Positions 52,611 through 62,534 of a stretch of DNA of 64,000 nt are shown in pieces; the first letter of the stretch is position 1, and the number at the start of each line of letters is the position of its first letter. This DNA comes from Paenirhizobium daejeonense (GTDB lineage: Bacteria > Pseudomonadota > Alphaproteobacteria > Rhizobiales > Rhizobiaceae). The notes beneath the pieces were generated by a model that searched no databases, had not been told where the DNA came from, and was given only the letters and a program-made list of their open reading frames with translations. Where the stretch lies: contig NZ_JACLAL010000005.1 of assembly GCF_014280875.1 (NCBI RefSeq), positions 62,001 to 126,000 on the forward strand, read 5' to 3'. The position numbers and the translations under genes were made by a program.

Positions 52611-53428
52611 GCGGCGACATTGAAGACAAGCCGCAGCCGCTGATCGAGCACCTGATCGAGTTGCGTACCCGCCTGATTTGGGCGCTGGGTGCGTTCTTTA
52701 TCGCGTTCATCGCATGCTTTGCCTTTGCCAAGCACCTCTTCAACCTGCTGGTGATCCCCTACAAGTGGGCAGTGTTGTGGGCCGGTCTCGATGTTGCCAA
52801 GGCCGAACTCATCTATACTGCGCCGCAGGAGTTCTTCTTCACGCAGGTCAAGGTCGCGATGTTCGGGGCGATGGTCATCGCCTTTCCTGTGATCGCCGCC
52901 CAGATCTACAAGTTCGTTGCGCCGGGGCTTTATAAGAACGAAAGGGCGGCTTTTCTGCCATTCCTTATCGCTTCGCCGGTACTGTTCCTGATGGGAGCTG
53001 CACTCGTATACTTCTTCTTCACGCCGATGGTGATGTGGTTTTTCCTCGCCATGCAGCAGGCTCCGGGTGAAGGCGAGGTTGCGATCTCGCTGATGCCAAA
53101 GGTCTCGGAATATCTGAGCCTGATCATGACGCTCGTCTTCTCCTTTGGGCTGGTTTTCCAGTTGCCGGTTGTGACCACGCTGCTTGCTCGTGTAGGCATT
53201 CTCGAAAGCACTTGGCTTGCTGAAAAGCGCAAGTATTTCATCGTTGTCGCTTTCATCATCGCCGCAGTACTGACGCCTCCCGATCCGATGTCCCAGATCG
53301 GCCTTGCTTTGCCGACCATCCTTCTCTACGAGGTAGCCATCTATGCTGCACGACTCGTGGAGCGCCGGCGGGCTGCGGACGCGGACGCGCTCGTACCGAC
53401 GGACGAGGCAGGCGAGAAGAGCGAATAG
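52607..53428 (+). CDS. tatC: Sec-independent translocase TatC
   Basis: A 273-residue six-helix membrane protein that recognises the twin-arginine signal. Conserved features are the cytosolic HLIELRTRLIWALG opening, the first periplasmic loop with TAPQEFFFTQVKVA, the RKYFIVVAFIIAAVLTPPDPMSQIGLALPTILLYE segment and the charged C-terminus. Translationally coupled to tatB. Confidence 0.96.
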   Translation: MSGDIEDKPQPLIEHLIELRTRLIWALGAFFIAFIACFAFAKHLFNLLVIPYKWAVLWAGLDVAKAELIYTAPQEFFFTQVKVAMFGAMVIAFPVIAAQIYKFVAPGLYKNERAAFLPFLIASPVLFLMGAALVYFFFTPMVMWFFLAMQQAPGEGEVAISLMPKVSEYLSLIMTLVFSFGLVFQLPVVTTLLARVGILESTWLAEKRKYFIVVAFIIAAVLTPPDPMSQIGLALPTILLYEVAIYAARLVERRRAADADALVPTDEAGEKSE

Positions 53429-53542
53429 GGCGTCAGCCCTCGCTTGCCCGGCCTCCTTCATCGCGAGCATGCATCCATGGGGCCGGACAGGGCGCCCGCC
53501 AGGTCCGATCCGACGATCACCGCAAGACGACCTGGAACGACG

Positions 53543-54826
53543 ATGCTTGATATCAAATGGATCCGTGAAAACGCCGATACCCTTGACGCTGCGCTGGCAA
53601 AGCGCGGCGCTGAGCCGCTGGCTGCACAACTGATTGCGCTCGATGAGAAGCGCCGGGCCGTGGTCCAGACGCTTCAGGACATGCAGTCCCGCCGCAATGC
53701 CGCCTCCAAGGAGATCGGCGCTGCCATGGCGCAGAAGAACACCGAGCTTGCCGAGAAGCTGAAGGCCGAGGTTGCCCAGCTCAAGGATACAATGCCGGCG
53801 ACTGAGGAAGAGGAGCGTCGCGTTTCCGCGGAACTCACAGACCAGCTTTCGCGCATTCCCAACGTTCCGCTCGATGATGTGCCGGTGGGCAAGGATGAGC
53901 ACGACAACGTGGTTGCCCGCGTCGTCGGCCAGAAGCCTGGCTGGAACCATCCTGCCAAGGAGCACTTCGAAATCGGCGAAGGCCTTGGTTACATGGACTT
54001 CGAGCGCGCAGCCAAGCTGTCTGGCGCCCGCTTTACCGTTCTGACAGGCCCGCTCGCGAGGCTTGAGCGGGCGCTCGGCCAGTTCATGATCGATCTCCAT
54101 ACCAGCGAGCATGGCTACACTGAAGTGTCGTCGCCGCTGATGGTGCGCGACGAGGCCATGTATGGCACCGGGCAGCTGCCGAAGTTTGCGGAGGACCTGT
54201 TCAAGACCACCGATGGTCGTTGGCTGATCCCGACAGCGGAAGTGACGCTCACCAATCTGGTGTCGGGCGAAATCCTCGAGCAGGAAAAGCTGCCGCTGCG
54301 CTTTACCGCTCTGACGCCTTCCTTCCGTTCCGAGGCTGGCTCGGCCGGCCGCGATACTCGTGGCATGCTGCGCCAGCACCAGTTCTGGAAGTGCGAACTC
54401 GTTTCGATCACCGATGCCGAAAGCTCGATCGAAGAGCATGAGCGCATGACGGCCTGTGCCGAGGAAGTGCTGAAGCGTCTCGGTCTGCATTTCCGTACGA
54501 TGACGCTCTGCACCGGCGATATGGGTTTCGGTGCGCGCAAGACCTACGATTTGGAAGTCTGGCTTCCGGGCCAGAACACCTATCGCGAGATTTCGTCCTG
54601 CTCTGTTTGCGGTGATTTCCAGGGGCGCCGCATGAATGCCCGTTATCGCGGTAAGGATGGGAAGGGTACGACCTTCGTGCACACCCTGAACGGATCGGGC
54701 ACGGCGGTCGGCCGTTGCCTTATCGCGGTCATGGAAAACTACCTGAACGAGGACGGCTCGATCACCATTCCGGACGTATTGCTGCCGTATATGGGCGGTT
54801 TGAAGAAGATCGAGAAGGCTGCCTGA
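53543..54826 (+). CDS. serS: Seryl-tRNA synthetase
   Basis: A 427-residue class II synthetase. An N-terminal antiparallel coiled coil (about 30-100) contacts the long variable arm of tRNA-Ser. The catalytic core shows motif 2 ([21 protein letters not shown]) and motif 3 ([20 protein letters not shown]). The start at 53543 ([10 protein letters not shown]) is standard. The 114 bp separating it from tatC contain no clear terminator, so read-through from tat is possible. Confidence 0.97.
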   Translation: MLDIKWIRENADTLDAALAKRGAEPLAAQLIALDEKRRAVVQTLQDMQSRRNAASKEIGAAMAQKNTELAEKLKAEVAQLKDTMPATEEEERRVSAELTDQLSRIPNVPLDDVPVGKDEHDNVVARVVGQKPGWNHPAKEHFEIGEGLGYMDFERAAKLSGARFTVLTGPLARLERALGQFMIDLHTSEHGYTEVSSPLMVRDEAMYGTGQLPKFAEDLFKTTDGRWLIPTAEVTLTNLVSGEILEQEKLPLRFTALTPSFRSEAGSAGRDTRGMLRQHQFWKCELVSITDAESSIEEHERMTACAEEVLKRLGLHFRTMTLCTGDMGFGARKTYDLEVWLPGQNTYREISSCSVCGDFQGRRMNARYRGKDGKGTTFVHTLNGSGTAVGRCLIAVMENYLNEDGSITIPDVLLPYMGGLKKIEKAA

Positions 54827-54843
54827 AACAAGGGAGATACGGT

Positions 54844-55617
54844 ATGCGCATTCTCCTGACCAATGATGACGGCATTCATGCCGAAGGTCTGGCCGTCCTG
54901 GAACGCATCGCCCGAACCCTTTCGGACGATGTCTGGATCGTAGCACCTGAATCGGACCAGAGCGGCCTTGCTCATTCGCTGACGATTTCGGAACCGTTGC
55001 GCCTTCGCAAGGTGGCCGACAAGCGTTTCGCACTGCGTGGAACGCCGACGGACTGCGTCATCATGGCGGTCCGCGAGGTTCTCGACAGAAAGCCCGATCT
55101 GGTGCTCTCCGGCGTCAATGCGGGGGGCAACCTCGCTGACGACGTGACCTATTCCGGTACCGTGGCTGGCGCCATCGAAGGCACGCTGCAGGGCGTTCGC
55201 TCGATCGCGCTCAGCCAGCTTTACGAATATGACAATGGCGGCCGGATGATCCCCTGGGAAGTCGCCGAGACGCTCGGACCCAAGCTGCTGGCGCAGCTCA
55301 TTGAGGCGGATCTTCCTGACGGTACGTTCCTCAACGTCAACTTCCCCCGCTGCGCCCCATCTGAGGTGCAGGGCATCGAGGTGACGTCGCAGGGCAAGCT
55401 CGATTTCGGTTTGGAAGTCGAGCAGCGCGCCGACGGTCGGGGCTTTCCCTATTACTGGTTGCGGTTCGGCGATCGCGGTAGCCGTTTTCGCGAGGGAACG
55501 GACCTGCAGGCCATCAAGGCGAACAAGATCTCGGTTACCCCGCTGAAGCTCGACATGACGGACTATGCCGCGCAGGATCGTCTTGCGAAGGCGCTGGGCT
55601 TCGGAGTTGCGGGTTGA
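54844..55617 (+). CDS. surE: 5'/3'-nucleotidase SurE
   Basis: A 257-residue metal-dependent nucleoside-monophosphate phosphatase linked to stress survival. Metal-site motifs are [12 protein letters not shown] at the N-terminus and [14 protein letters not shown], then [22 protein letters not shown]. The start at 54844 follows AAGGGAG. It is 17 bp after serS and overlaps pcm by 4 bp, the conserved surE-pcm pair. Confidence 0.95.
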   Translation: MRILLTNDDGIHAEGLAVLERIARTLSDDVWIVAPESDQSGLAHSLTISEPLRLRKVADKRFALRGTPTDCVIMAVREVLDRKPDLVLSGVNAGGNLADDVTYSGTVAGAIEGTLQGVRSIALSQLYEYDNGGRMIPWEVAETLGPKLLAQLIEADLPDGTFLNVNFPRCAPSEVQGIEVTSQGKLDFGLEVEQRADGRGFPYYWLRFGDRGSRFREGTDLQAIKANKISVTPLKLDMTDYAAQDRLAKALGFGVAG

Positions 55618-56267
55618 AATCGGCTTTGGTGGAAAAGGAGGGCTTCGCGGCTCTCGTGCTCAGGCTCCGGTCGGAGGGGATCTCGGATCTCGATCTTCTG
55701 ACTGCTGTCGAGCAGACTCCGCGATCGCTTTTCGTTCCGCCGCAATATTCCGACGAGGCCTATTCGAGCCGCTCGATCCCGATCGAATGCGGTTCCTTCA
55801 TGGAAGGCGCTGACCTCGCGGTGCGCTTGCTGTCATTGCTACAGGTCAAGCCTGGACAGCGCGTGCTGGAAATCGGCACCGGAAGCGGTTTCATGTCGGC
55901 GGTGCTCGGCCGATTGGCTGAGCGGGTACTTTCCGTCGATCGGTACAAGACGCTGCTTGCCGGTGCGCAGCAGCGTCTCGACAATCTTGGCATGCGCAAT
56001 GTGGTGCTGCGCCAGTCCGATGGCAGTAATGGTCTATCGGGTGAGGGCACCTTCGATCGCATCCTTTCGACCGCGGCCTTTCCCGCCATGCCTCGATTTT
56101 TCGCCGAACAGCTCGTCTCTGGCGGCATGTTCCTCGCTCCGCTCGTCACCGGCGAAAATACCTGCGTCATGGTGCGTCTCATCAAGACCGGTAGCCGTTT
56201 CGAGCGCGAGGATCTGTTCGAGGCGCCCTATCTGCCGCTGGTACCCAAGATTGCGTCTTTCCTCTGA
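55614..56267 (+). CDS. pcm: PIMT-family methyltransferase paired with surE
   Basis: A 217-residue SAM-dependent methyltransferase in the position of protein-L-isoaspartate O-methyltransferase, which repairs damaged Asp/Asn residues. The SAM motif [15 protein letters not shown] is clear. The segment expected to read QTISQP is IECGSFMEG here, so the usual catalytic Thr/Ser is missing or moved. The start is TTG at 55614, overlapping the surE stop. Gene order supports the pcm assignment; the sequence does not fully support canonical activity. Confidence 0.82.
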   Translation: MKSALVEKEGFAALVLRLRSEGISDLDLLTAVEQTPRSLFVPPQYSDEAYSSRSIPIECGSFMEGADLAVRLLSLLQVKPGQRVLEIGTGSGFMSAVLGRLAERVLSVDRYKTLLAGAQQRLDNLGMRNVVLRQSDGSNGLSGEGTFDRILSTAAFPAMPRFFAEQLVSGGMFLAPLVTGENTCVMVRLIKTGSRFEREDLFEAPYLPLVPKIASFL

Positions 56268-56341
56268 ATTGCCGACGACCGTGGCCCGAACCCCGTGCGA
56301 ATGTGCGGAGTTTCGAAATTATTCACAGTGATTCCTGCCAG

Positions 56342-56357
56342 TTAACCGCCCGGTAAC
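56342..56357 (+). promoter_or_regulatory. Possible CtrA-like site upstream of the LysM/M23 gene
   Basis: TTAA-N7-GTAAC, one base off the CtrA consensus TTAA-N7-TTAAC, lies 54-69 bp before the ATG. Envelope and division genes are CtrA targets in many alphaproteobacteria. This is only a pattern match. Confidence 0.3.
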
Positions 56358-56410
56358 ACTAACGCGCTTTAATTAAACCACATCAAGTTGCGTAGAATGT
56401 GGGTCGAGTT

Positions 56411-57976
56411 ATGCGTGAAAATGTATCGCCGAAATCCGGACTGCCAGTCGCCCGTATAGCAGTGGCAATGCTGCTGGCCGGTGCCGCCAGCGGGTGCAGT
56501 TCCGATGCGTCCCGCTTCAGTTCTGTCTTTTCAACCGACAGTATGACGACGGCCTCGACTCCGAGGCGTCATATTACTGGTGTCGAGGGGCAGAGGCTCG
56601 TGCCCTCGCAGGATATCGCTGGCGCACAGCCGGATTATTCGACCCGTCAGCAGGCAATGAGTCAGCCTTATCCTTCGGCTCAGCCCTCCTATCCGTCTCA
56701 GAGCGCGCCTTCGGTCGCCCGCAGTGCCGCCGCCCCGGTTTCGGTTCAGCGCGCCGAACTCGCTCCCCCGTCCGCAACGTCCCGCAATGACGAGCGACAG
56801 GCCGCTCTCGCGCAGCCGTTCCCCTCGGCCCCCAACAATACCCAAACAGCATCTCTCGGTGCTCCGCCGCGCAACCTCAATGCCGACGAGCTGTCCACCG
56901 GTACCACGCGTCCGGCCGGCAACTGGTCCGCGGCAAATGCCACCCGCGTGACGCTGAAGCCCGGCGAAACCCTTGCGACGCTTTCCCAGCGCTATGGCGT
57001 GCCGGAACGAGAAATCCTGAAGGCCAATGGCCTGACCCATTCATCGGATGCCGCAGCCGGTCAGCTCGTCATCATTCCGTCCTTCGCAGGGCAGAAGAAT
57101 GCTGCACGCGCCGCAGCCGACGCTTCCGGCTTGCCGGCGAACGGTCAGAAGCCGCTTGCTCCCCAGGCGCCGGAGCAGAACGTCGCCGTTCTTCCGAGTA
57201 CGCCGACTTCGCGCGATAAGTCACAGAATCTGGCGTCGAGCGCCACAGGTAAGTCGGACGCTGGCGCAGGTGCCGGACCTGCTCCCTATGTCGTCAAGCC
57301 GGGGGATTCCCTCAACAAGATCGCCAAGGCGAATGGCGTATCCGTCGATGCCCTGAAGAAGGCAAACGGTATTACGGATGGCAATATCCGCATCGGCCAA
57401 AAGCTGAAGATGCCGGGTGCGTCGAGTCAGGTGGCCTCCGCTGCCGACAAGGCTCCGGTCGCCGATCCTGTCAAGACGGCCTCTGTTCCGGCCAAGGACA
57501 ACAAGCCGGCACCGGCTGCCTACAAGCCGCCGGCTGCAACCCAGTCCGTCAGCGAAGTCGCTTCCGTCGATACGAAGGAAGATGCGCCGGAAGCCACCGG
57601 CATCGGCAAGTATCGCTGGCCGGTACGCGGTGCGGTCGTCGCCGGCTACGGCGCTAATGTCGAAGGCAAGCGTAATGACGGTATCGATATATCCGTACCG
57701 CAGGGCACGCCGGTCAAGGCCGCCGAAAACGGTGTGGTCATCTATGCCGGCAACGGCCTTAAAGAACTCGGCAACACGGTTCTGGTGCGCCACGACGACG
57801 GAACGGTCACTGTCTACGGCCATGCAGATGCGCTCTCGGTCCAGCGCGGCCAGAAGGTTCAGCGGGGACAGCAGCTCGCCACTTCCGGCATGAGCGGCAA
57901 TGTGAAGCGCCCGATGCTGCACTTCGAGGTACGCAAGGATGCGACCCCGGTAAATCCAATGACTTTCCTGGAATAG
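56411..57976 (+). CDS. LysM lipoprotein with degenerate M23 (LytM) domain
   Basis: A 521-residue envelope protein. The signal sequence ends in a lipobox LLAGAASGC near residue 30, then comes a disordered region. Two LysM domains bind peptidoglycan (VTLKPGETLATLSQRYGV near 180; YVVKPGDSLNKIAKANGV near 295). The C-terminal M23 fold starts around 405. The usual zinc ligands are partly lost: the HxGID histidine is Asn (RNDGID) and the HLH pair reads MLH. That pattern is typical of NlpD/EnvC-type activators of cell-wall amidases, so it likely activates rather than cuts. Last gene of the serS-surE-pcm stretch. Confidence 0.88.
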   Translation: MRENVSPKSGLPVARIAVAMLLAGAASGCSSDASRFSSVFSTDSMTTASTPRRHITGVEGQRLVPSQDIAGAQPDYSTRQQAMSQPYPSAQPSYPSQSAPSVARSAAAPVSVQRAELAPPSATSRNDERQAALAQPFPSAPNNTQTASLGAPPRNLNADELSTGTTRPAGNWSAANATRVTLKPGETLATLSQRYGVPEREILKANGLTHSSDAAAGQLVIIPSFAGQKNAARAAADASGLPANGQKPLAPQAPEQNVAVLPSTPTSRDKSQNLASSATGKSDAGAGAGPAPYVVKPGDSLNKIAKANGVSVDALKKANGITDGNIRIGQKLKMPGASSQVASAADKAPVADPVKTASVPAKDNKPAPAAYKPPAATQSVSEVASVDTKEDAPEATGIGKYRWPVRGAVVAGYGANVEGKRNDGIDISVPQGTPVKAAENGVVIYAGNGLKELGNTVLVRHDDGTVTVYGHADALSVQRGQKVQRGQQLATSGMSGNVKRPMLHFEVRKDATPVNPMTFLE

Positions 57977-58000
57977 GTATTGCGTCCCAGGCAGGTAATG

Positions 58001-58030
58001 AAAAGGCCCGGAAATCCCGGGCCTTTTCTT
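58001..58030. terminator. Bidirectional terminator
   Basis: An 11 bp stem AAAAGGCCCGG/CCGGGCCTTTT between the convergent LysM/M23 and DUF815 genes. Confidence 0.85.
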
Positions 58031-58057
58031 GTTGCAGGAGGCTGCGGCACCCGGCAT

Positions 58058-58930
58058 TCAGGGGCGGTCTGTCCTGACGCGAAGGCGACCGGCGAGATCC
58101 TGAATATACTGCCACGCCACACGACCTGAGCGGCCGCCGCGCGTGGTCGCCCACTCCAGCGCCTCGCGATGGAGTTGCTCCCGGTCGAGTGGAAGGGCGA
58201 AATGTTCAGCGTAACCGTCGATCATCGCCAGATAGTCTTCCTGACCGCACTTGTGGAAACCCAGCCACAGGCCGAAGCGATCCGACAGCGAGACCTTTTC
58301 TTCCACCGCTTCCGAAGGATTGATGGCGGTGGACTGCTCGTTCTCCATCATGTGACGGGGGAGCAGATGGCGCCGGTTCGAAGTCGCGTAGAAGAGAACA
58401 TTGTCCGGTCGTCCCTCGACTCCACCGTCGAGCGCGGCTTTGAGCGATTTATATGCGGTGTCGTCATGGTCAAATGACAGGTCGTCGCAGAAGACGATGA
58501 CACGGTGCTCCACATCCTTGGCCAGATCAAGAAGAGCGGGCAGGGTGGCGATATCCTCGCGATGCACCTCTACCAGCTTTAGCGATACGCCCGTTTCGGC
58601 CCGGACATCGGCATGAACTGCCTTCACGAGCGAGGATTTGCCCATGCCACGCGCGCCCCAGAGCAGCACGTTGTTGGCCGGGAATCCTTCTGTGAAACGA
58701 AGCGTATTCTCATGCAGGATATCGCGTACGTGGTCGACGCCGCGGATGAGCTTGAGCGCAATACGGTTCGGTCGTTTGACCGGTTGGAGCTCATTGCGAG
58801 CAGGGCTCCAGACGAAGCAATCCGCGGCATCCCAGTCGATTTTAGCGGGGCCGGGGCCGGCTAGCCGTTCGACGGCTGCCCTCAGTCGGCGCATTTCCTC
58901 CAGCAGCGAAAGATTGATCTCTTCGGGCAT
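58058..58930 (-). CDS. DUF815 AAA+-type ATPase
   Basis: A 290-residue cytosolic P-loop protein of the DUF815 family. Walker A is LLWGARGMGKSS, Walker B is RVIVFCDDLSFD, and the YATSNRRHL sensor segment follows. The N-terminal LEEMRRLRAAVERL helix is coiled-coil-like. The family is widespread, and its client is not established. It stands alone on the minus strand, 214 bp from the divergent yajC. Confidence 0.9.
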   Translation of the reverse strand: MPEEINLSLLEEMRRLRAAVERLAGPGPAKIDWDAADCFVWSPARNELQPVKRPNRIALKLIRGVDHVRDILHENTLRFTEGFPANNVLLWGARGMGKSSLVKAVHADVRAETGVSLKLVEVHREDIATLPALLDLAKDVEHRVIVFCDDLSFDHDDTAYKSLKAALDGGVEGRPDNVLFYATSNRRHLLPRHMMENEQSTAINPSEAVEEKVSLSDRFGLWLGFHKCGQEDYLAMIDGYAEHFALPLDREQLHREALEWATTRGGRSGRVAWQYIQDLAGRLRVRTDRP

Positions 58931-59144
58931 AGCGATTCCCTCTTAAGCGTGTTGCGATCTTCACCTGTCACGGTTTTGCCGGGCGGTAGCATGGCGTTTT
59001 GAGGCTCGAAAGGGTAAGAGGCGGTAAAACGGTACGCATAACGGCTGTTTCTGTTGCATTCATATAGCCGGTTACTATATTCCGGCGACCTGATGCGGGG
59101 GGCCAGCGGTTGCCCGCGCGCTTGGCTTGTCTAGGGAGTTATTG

Positions 59145-59495
59145 ATGTTCATTACTGAAGCCTTCGCCCAAGAGGGAACTGCTACCGGCGGTGTATTCGG
59201 CTCCGGCCTTGAAATGCTGTTCCTTTTCGCACCGCTGATGCTGATCTGGTATTTCCTGCTGATCCGTCCGCAGCGCCAGCAGATGAAGAAGCGCGAGGAA
59301 ACGCTGACTTCTATCCGGCGCGGCGATCAGGTCGTCATGGGCGGCGGCATTGTCGGCAAGGTTACCAAGGTGATCGACGACAAGGAACTTGAGATCGAGA
59401 TCGCCGATGGCGTCAAGATCCGTGCCCTGCGCACCTACATCGCCGAAGTTCGCGTCAAGGGCGAGCCGGTCAAGACCGAGGCGGCTGCCTCCTGA
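59145..59495 (+). CDS. yajC: Preprotein translocase subunit YajC
   Basis: A 116-residue accessory subunit of SecDF-YajC. An N-terminal membrane helix (LEMLFLFAPLMLIWYFLLIRPQRQQMKKREE) is followed by a small beta domain (RRGDQVVMGGGIVGKVTKVIDDKELEIEIADGVKIRALRTYIAEV). The start at 59145 follows GGGAGTTATTG. It heads the operon with secDF. Confidence 0.96.
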   Translation: MFITEAFAQEGTATGGVFGSGLEMLFLFAPLMLIWYFLLIRPQRQQMKKREETLTSIRRGDQVVMGGGIVGKVTKVIDDKELEIEIADGVKIRALRTYIAEVRVKGEPVKTEAAAS

Positions 59496-59560
59496 TTGCT
59501 GCCGGGCCGGCTTGACCGGCCCCGCATTGCCTTAAGCAAACATCTGATTTCGAGAGTTTC

Positions 59561-62113
59561 ATGCTGTACGTTTCTCGCTGGAAGACCGTATTGATCTGGC
59601 TTGCCGTGCTGGTGAGCACGCTGGTGGCGTTACCCAACGTCTTCAGCGAGGAACAGCTTCGCTCCCTGCCATCCTGGTTGCCGCATAAGCAGGTGACGCT
59701 CGGTCTTGACCTGCAGGGCGGTTCCCACATCATGCTCAAGATCGAGCGTGCCGATATCGTCAAGGAACGCCTTGAGACGACGGTCAGCGATATCCGCGCC
59801 GCTTTGCGTGATGCGGGCATCCGGTACACAGGCCTTTCGGGCGTGGGTCAACAGATCCAGGTTCGGATTACCGATGCCGATAAGGTCGAGGCGGCCAAGA
59901 AGGCACTGGAAAATATAACTGCGCCCGTGAGCGTGGGTGGACTGACGGGCGGTTCCGTTCAGGAAGTGACGCTCACGGAAGAGGGAACCCTTCTCCGCTT
60001 CAACTTGACGGAGGCCGGTATCGACTACCGCGCGTCCTCCGCGCTCACCCAGTCTCAGGAGGTGGTGCGCCGCCGTGTCGACGAGCTCGGAACCACCGAG
60101 CCGTTGATCCAGCGGCAGGGCAATGACCGCATCATCGTCCAGGTTCCGGGTCTGCAGGATCCGCAGCGGTTGAAGTCGCTGCTGAACCAGACGGCCAAGC
60201 TGTCCTTCCATATGGTCGACACGAGCATGCCGGTAGAGGAGGCCATCAACGGTCGTCCACCCGCAACATCGGAAGTTCTTTATTCGGTTGACGATCCGGC
60301 TGTTCCTTACCTTGTGGAGAAGCGCGCGCTGGTCTCGGGTGAAAACCTCGTGGACGCGCAGGCAAGCTTCAACCAGCAGAATAACGAACCGGTTGTCACC
60401 TTCCGCTTCGACAGCAAGGGATCGCAGCGTTTCGCCCAGGCGACACAGCAGAATGTTGGACGTCCCTTCGCCATCGTACTCGACGATCAGGTGATTTCAG
60501 CGCCGGTCATCCGTGAGCCGATCATCGGCGGCTCCGGACAGATCTCCGGAAACTTCTCGGTTGAAGGCGCCAACGACCTTGCCGTTCTGCTTCGCGCCGG
60601 CGCATTGCCCGCGACGCTGACCGTGGTCGAAGAACGGACCGTCGGTCCGGGTCTCGGTCAGGACTCGATCAATGCCGGTATTACCGCAAGCGGCATCGGT
60701 GCGATCTTTGTCGTGCTCTTCATGCTCGGTTTCTACGGCACCTTCGGTGTAATGGCGAACATTGCACTCGCCGCAAACGTCATCATGATCATCGCCGTCC
60801 TGACATTGATCGGCTCGACTCTCACTTTGCCGGGTATCGCTGGTATCGTGCTGACCATGGGCATGGCGGTGGATTCCAACGTTCTCGTCTATGAACGTAT
60901 TCGCGAAGAGGTCAAAAGCGGCCGGTCTCTCATTCAGTCGATCGATACGGGCTTCAACAAGGCCTTTGCGACGATCATCGACGCCAACCTTACGACGCTC
61001 ATCGCTGCTCTGGTCCTCTTCTTCCTCGGTTCCGGCCCTGTGCGCGGATTCGCTGTTACGCTTGCCGTCGGTATCGTGACCACCGTCTTCACCGCCTTCA
61101 CCATGACGCGCTGGCTGATGGCTATGTGGTATCGCTGGCGCCGTCCCAAGCATCTGCCGAAGGGTGTTCGCACCGGAATTTTCGATGCCCAGAACATTCG
61201 CTTCATGGCGATCCGACGCTACACCTTCGCCATTGCCGGCGCATTGACGCTGGCGTCGCTGGTCGGCTTCATGACCGTTGGCCTCAGCCTCGGCATCGAT
61301 TTCAAGGGTGGTTCCATCATTGAGGTGAAGGCGCGCAACGGCGCGGCCGATATAGCCGACATCCGTGACCGTCTCAGCCAGCTCAACCTCGGCGAAATCC
61401 AGGCTCAGGGTTTCGGCGATCCGTCGAGCGTCCTGATCCGTATCCAGGCCCAGGAGGGTGGTGAGAACGCTGAGCAGTCGGCGATCACTCTGGTTAGGAG
61501 CGAGCTTGAGAACGCTTATGAGTTCCGACGTGTCGAAGTGGTCGGTCCAGCCGTATCTGGTGAACTGACCAGGACTGCGACGATCGGCGTTGGCGTTTCG
61601 TTGATCTTCATCCTGATCTACATATGGTTCCGCTTCGAATGGCAGTTCGCGGTCGGTGCGATCATCGCAACCTTGCACGACGTGATCCTGACGCTCGGCC
61701 TGTTTGTTTTCCTTGGGATCGAATTCAACCTGACGAGCATCGCGGCGATCCTGACAATCATTGGTTACTCGTTGAACGATACAGTCGTGGTCTATGACCG
61801 AATGCGTGAGAATCTCAGGCGTTACAAGAAGATGCCGCTCAACGTTCTCATCGACACATCGATCAACCAGACTCTGTCGCGTACGGTGCTGACCGGTTCG
61901 ACGACGTTCCTGGCGCTGGTCGCGCTCTATCTCTTCGGCGGTGAGGTTATCTCCTCTTTCACACTAGCCATGCTGTTTGGCGTTCTGGTCGGTACCTTCT
62001 CTTCGGTTTATATCGCCGCACCAGTTCTGATCGCCTTCCGTTTGCGGCCTGAAACCTTCCAGAAGGACGATGTGGACAAATCGCGTCCGGTCTCCGGAAA
62101 GGTCGAGGCCTGA
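59561..62113 (+). CDS. secDF: Fused SecD-SecF protein-export subunit
   Basis: An 850-residue proton-driven Sec accessory protein. SecD (about 1-520) has the P1 periplasmic domain (LGLDLQGGSHIML) and helices with the conserved LTLPGIAGIVLTMGMAVDSNVLVYERIREE. SecF (about 545-850) has LGIDFKGGSIIEVKA and GYSLNDTVVVYDRMREN. In E. coli these are two genes. Here one frame carries both, as in many Rhizobiales and Bacillus. It is followed with no gap by the Mth938-like gene. Confidence 0.96.
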   Translation: MLYVSRWKTVLIWLAVLVSTLVALPNVFSEEQLRSLPSWLPHKQVTLGLDLQGGSHIMLKIERADIVKERLETTVSDIRAALRDAGIRYTGLSGVGQQIQVRITDADKVEAAKKALENITAPVSVGGLTGGSVQEVTLTEEGTLLRFNLTEAGIDYRASSALTQSQEVVRRRVDELGTTEPLIQRQGNDRIIVQVPGLQDPQRLKSLLNQTAKLSFHMVDTSMPVEEAINGRPPATSEVLYSVDDPAVPYLVEKRALVSGENLVDAQASFNQQNNEPVVTFRFDSKGSQRFAQATQQNVGRPFAIVLDDQVISAPVIREPIIGGSGQISGNFSVEGANDLAVLLRAGALPATLTVVEERTVGPGLGQDSINAGITASGIGAIFVVLFMLGFYGTFGVMANIALAANVIMIIAVLTLIGSTLTLPGIAGIVLTMGMAVDSNVLVYERIREEVKSGRSLIQSIDTGFNKAFATIIDANLTTLIAALVLFFLGSGPVRGFAVTLAVGIVTTVFTAFTMTRWLMAMWYRWRRPKHLPKGVRTGIFDAQNIRFMAIRRYTFAIAGALTLASLVGFMTVGLSLGIDFKGGSIIEVKARNGAADIADIRDRLSQLNLGEIQAQGFGDPSSVLIRIQAQEGGENAEQSAITLVRSELENAYEFRRVEVVGPAVSGELTRTATIGVGVSLIFILIYIWFRFEWQFAVGAIIATLHDVILTLGLFVFLGIEFNLTSIAAILTIIGYSLNDTVVVYDRMRENLRRYKKMPLNVLIDTSINQTLSRTVLTGSTTFLALVALYLFGGEVISSFTLAMLFGVLVGTFSSVYIAAPVLIAFRLRPETFQKDDVDKSRPVSGKVEA

Positions 62114-62115
62114 TC

Positions 62116-62517
62116 GTGGCGCTGGGACCGATCGGCAGGGGTATCGTCATCCGGCAGGCCCATTTTCCCGGTCGGGCACCGATTGATGCCTACGGCAATG
62201 GTGGTTTCCGTTTCGCGGATATGTCTCATCGTGGCTCGCTACTGCTTCTGCCTTCCGGCGTCTATGGCTGGGGACTGGATGAGGGGGAGCCGCTGACGGT
62301 CGCGGCATTCGAACGGGTGCTGGACGAATCGAAGGATATCGAAGTGCTGCTGGTCGGTACCGGCAAGCAGCTTCGTCCCTTGCCCGCAGAGCTCAAGGCG
62401 GCCTTGAAGGCGCTGGGAATCTCCAGCGACCCGATGAGCACTGGAGCCGCGGTGCGCACCTATAACATCATGCTGGCCGAGCAGCGCGCAGTTGCAGCCG
62501 CGGTTATCGCTGTCTGA
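62116..62517 (+). CDS. Mth938/NDUFAF3-like protein (complex I assembly factor family)
   Basis: A 133-residue Mth938-domain protein (DUF498). The conserved core is GGFRFADMSHRGSLLLLPSGVYGW, then EVLLVGTGKQLRPLPAELKAAL and SSDPMSTGAAVRTYNIMLAEQRAVAAAVI. It is the bacterial relative of mitochondrial NDUFAF3, which helps assemble respiratory complex I, and the same linkage to secDF is recognised in alphaproteobacteria. The start is GTG, 2 bp after the secDF stop, so it is translationally coupled to secDF. Confidence 0.88.
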   Translation: MALGPIGRGIVIRQAHFPGRAPIDAYGNGGFRFADMSHRGSLLLLPSGVYGWGLDEGEPLTVAAFERVLDESKDIEVLLVGTGKQLRPLPAELKAALKALGISSDPMSTGAAVRTYNIMLAEQRAVAAAVIAV

Positions 62518-62534
62518 AGAAGTCGGAGATTTCC

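Noticed and set aside
52376-55033. An 885-codon open frame on the minus strand
   Set aside because: It lies wholly opposite tatB, tatC and serS, which have clear family motifs. Its translation shows no domain, only the composition expected of a shadow frame in GC-rich coding DNA.
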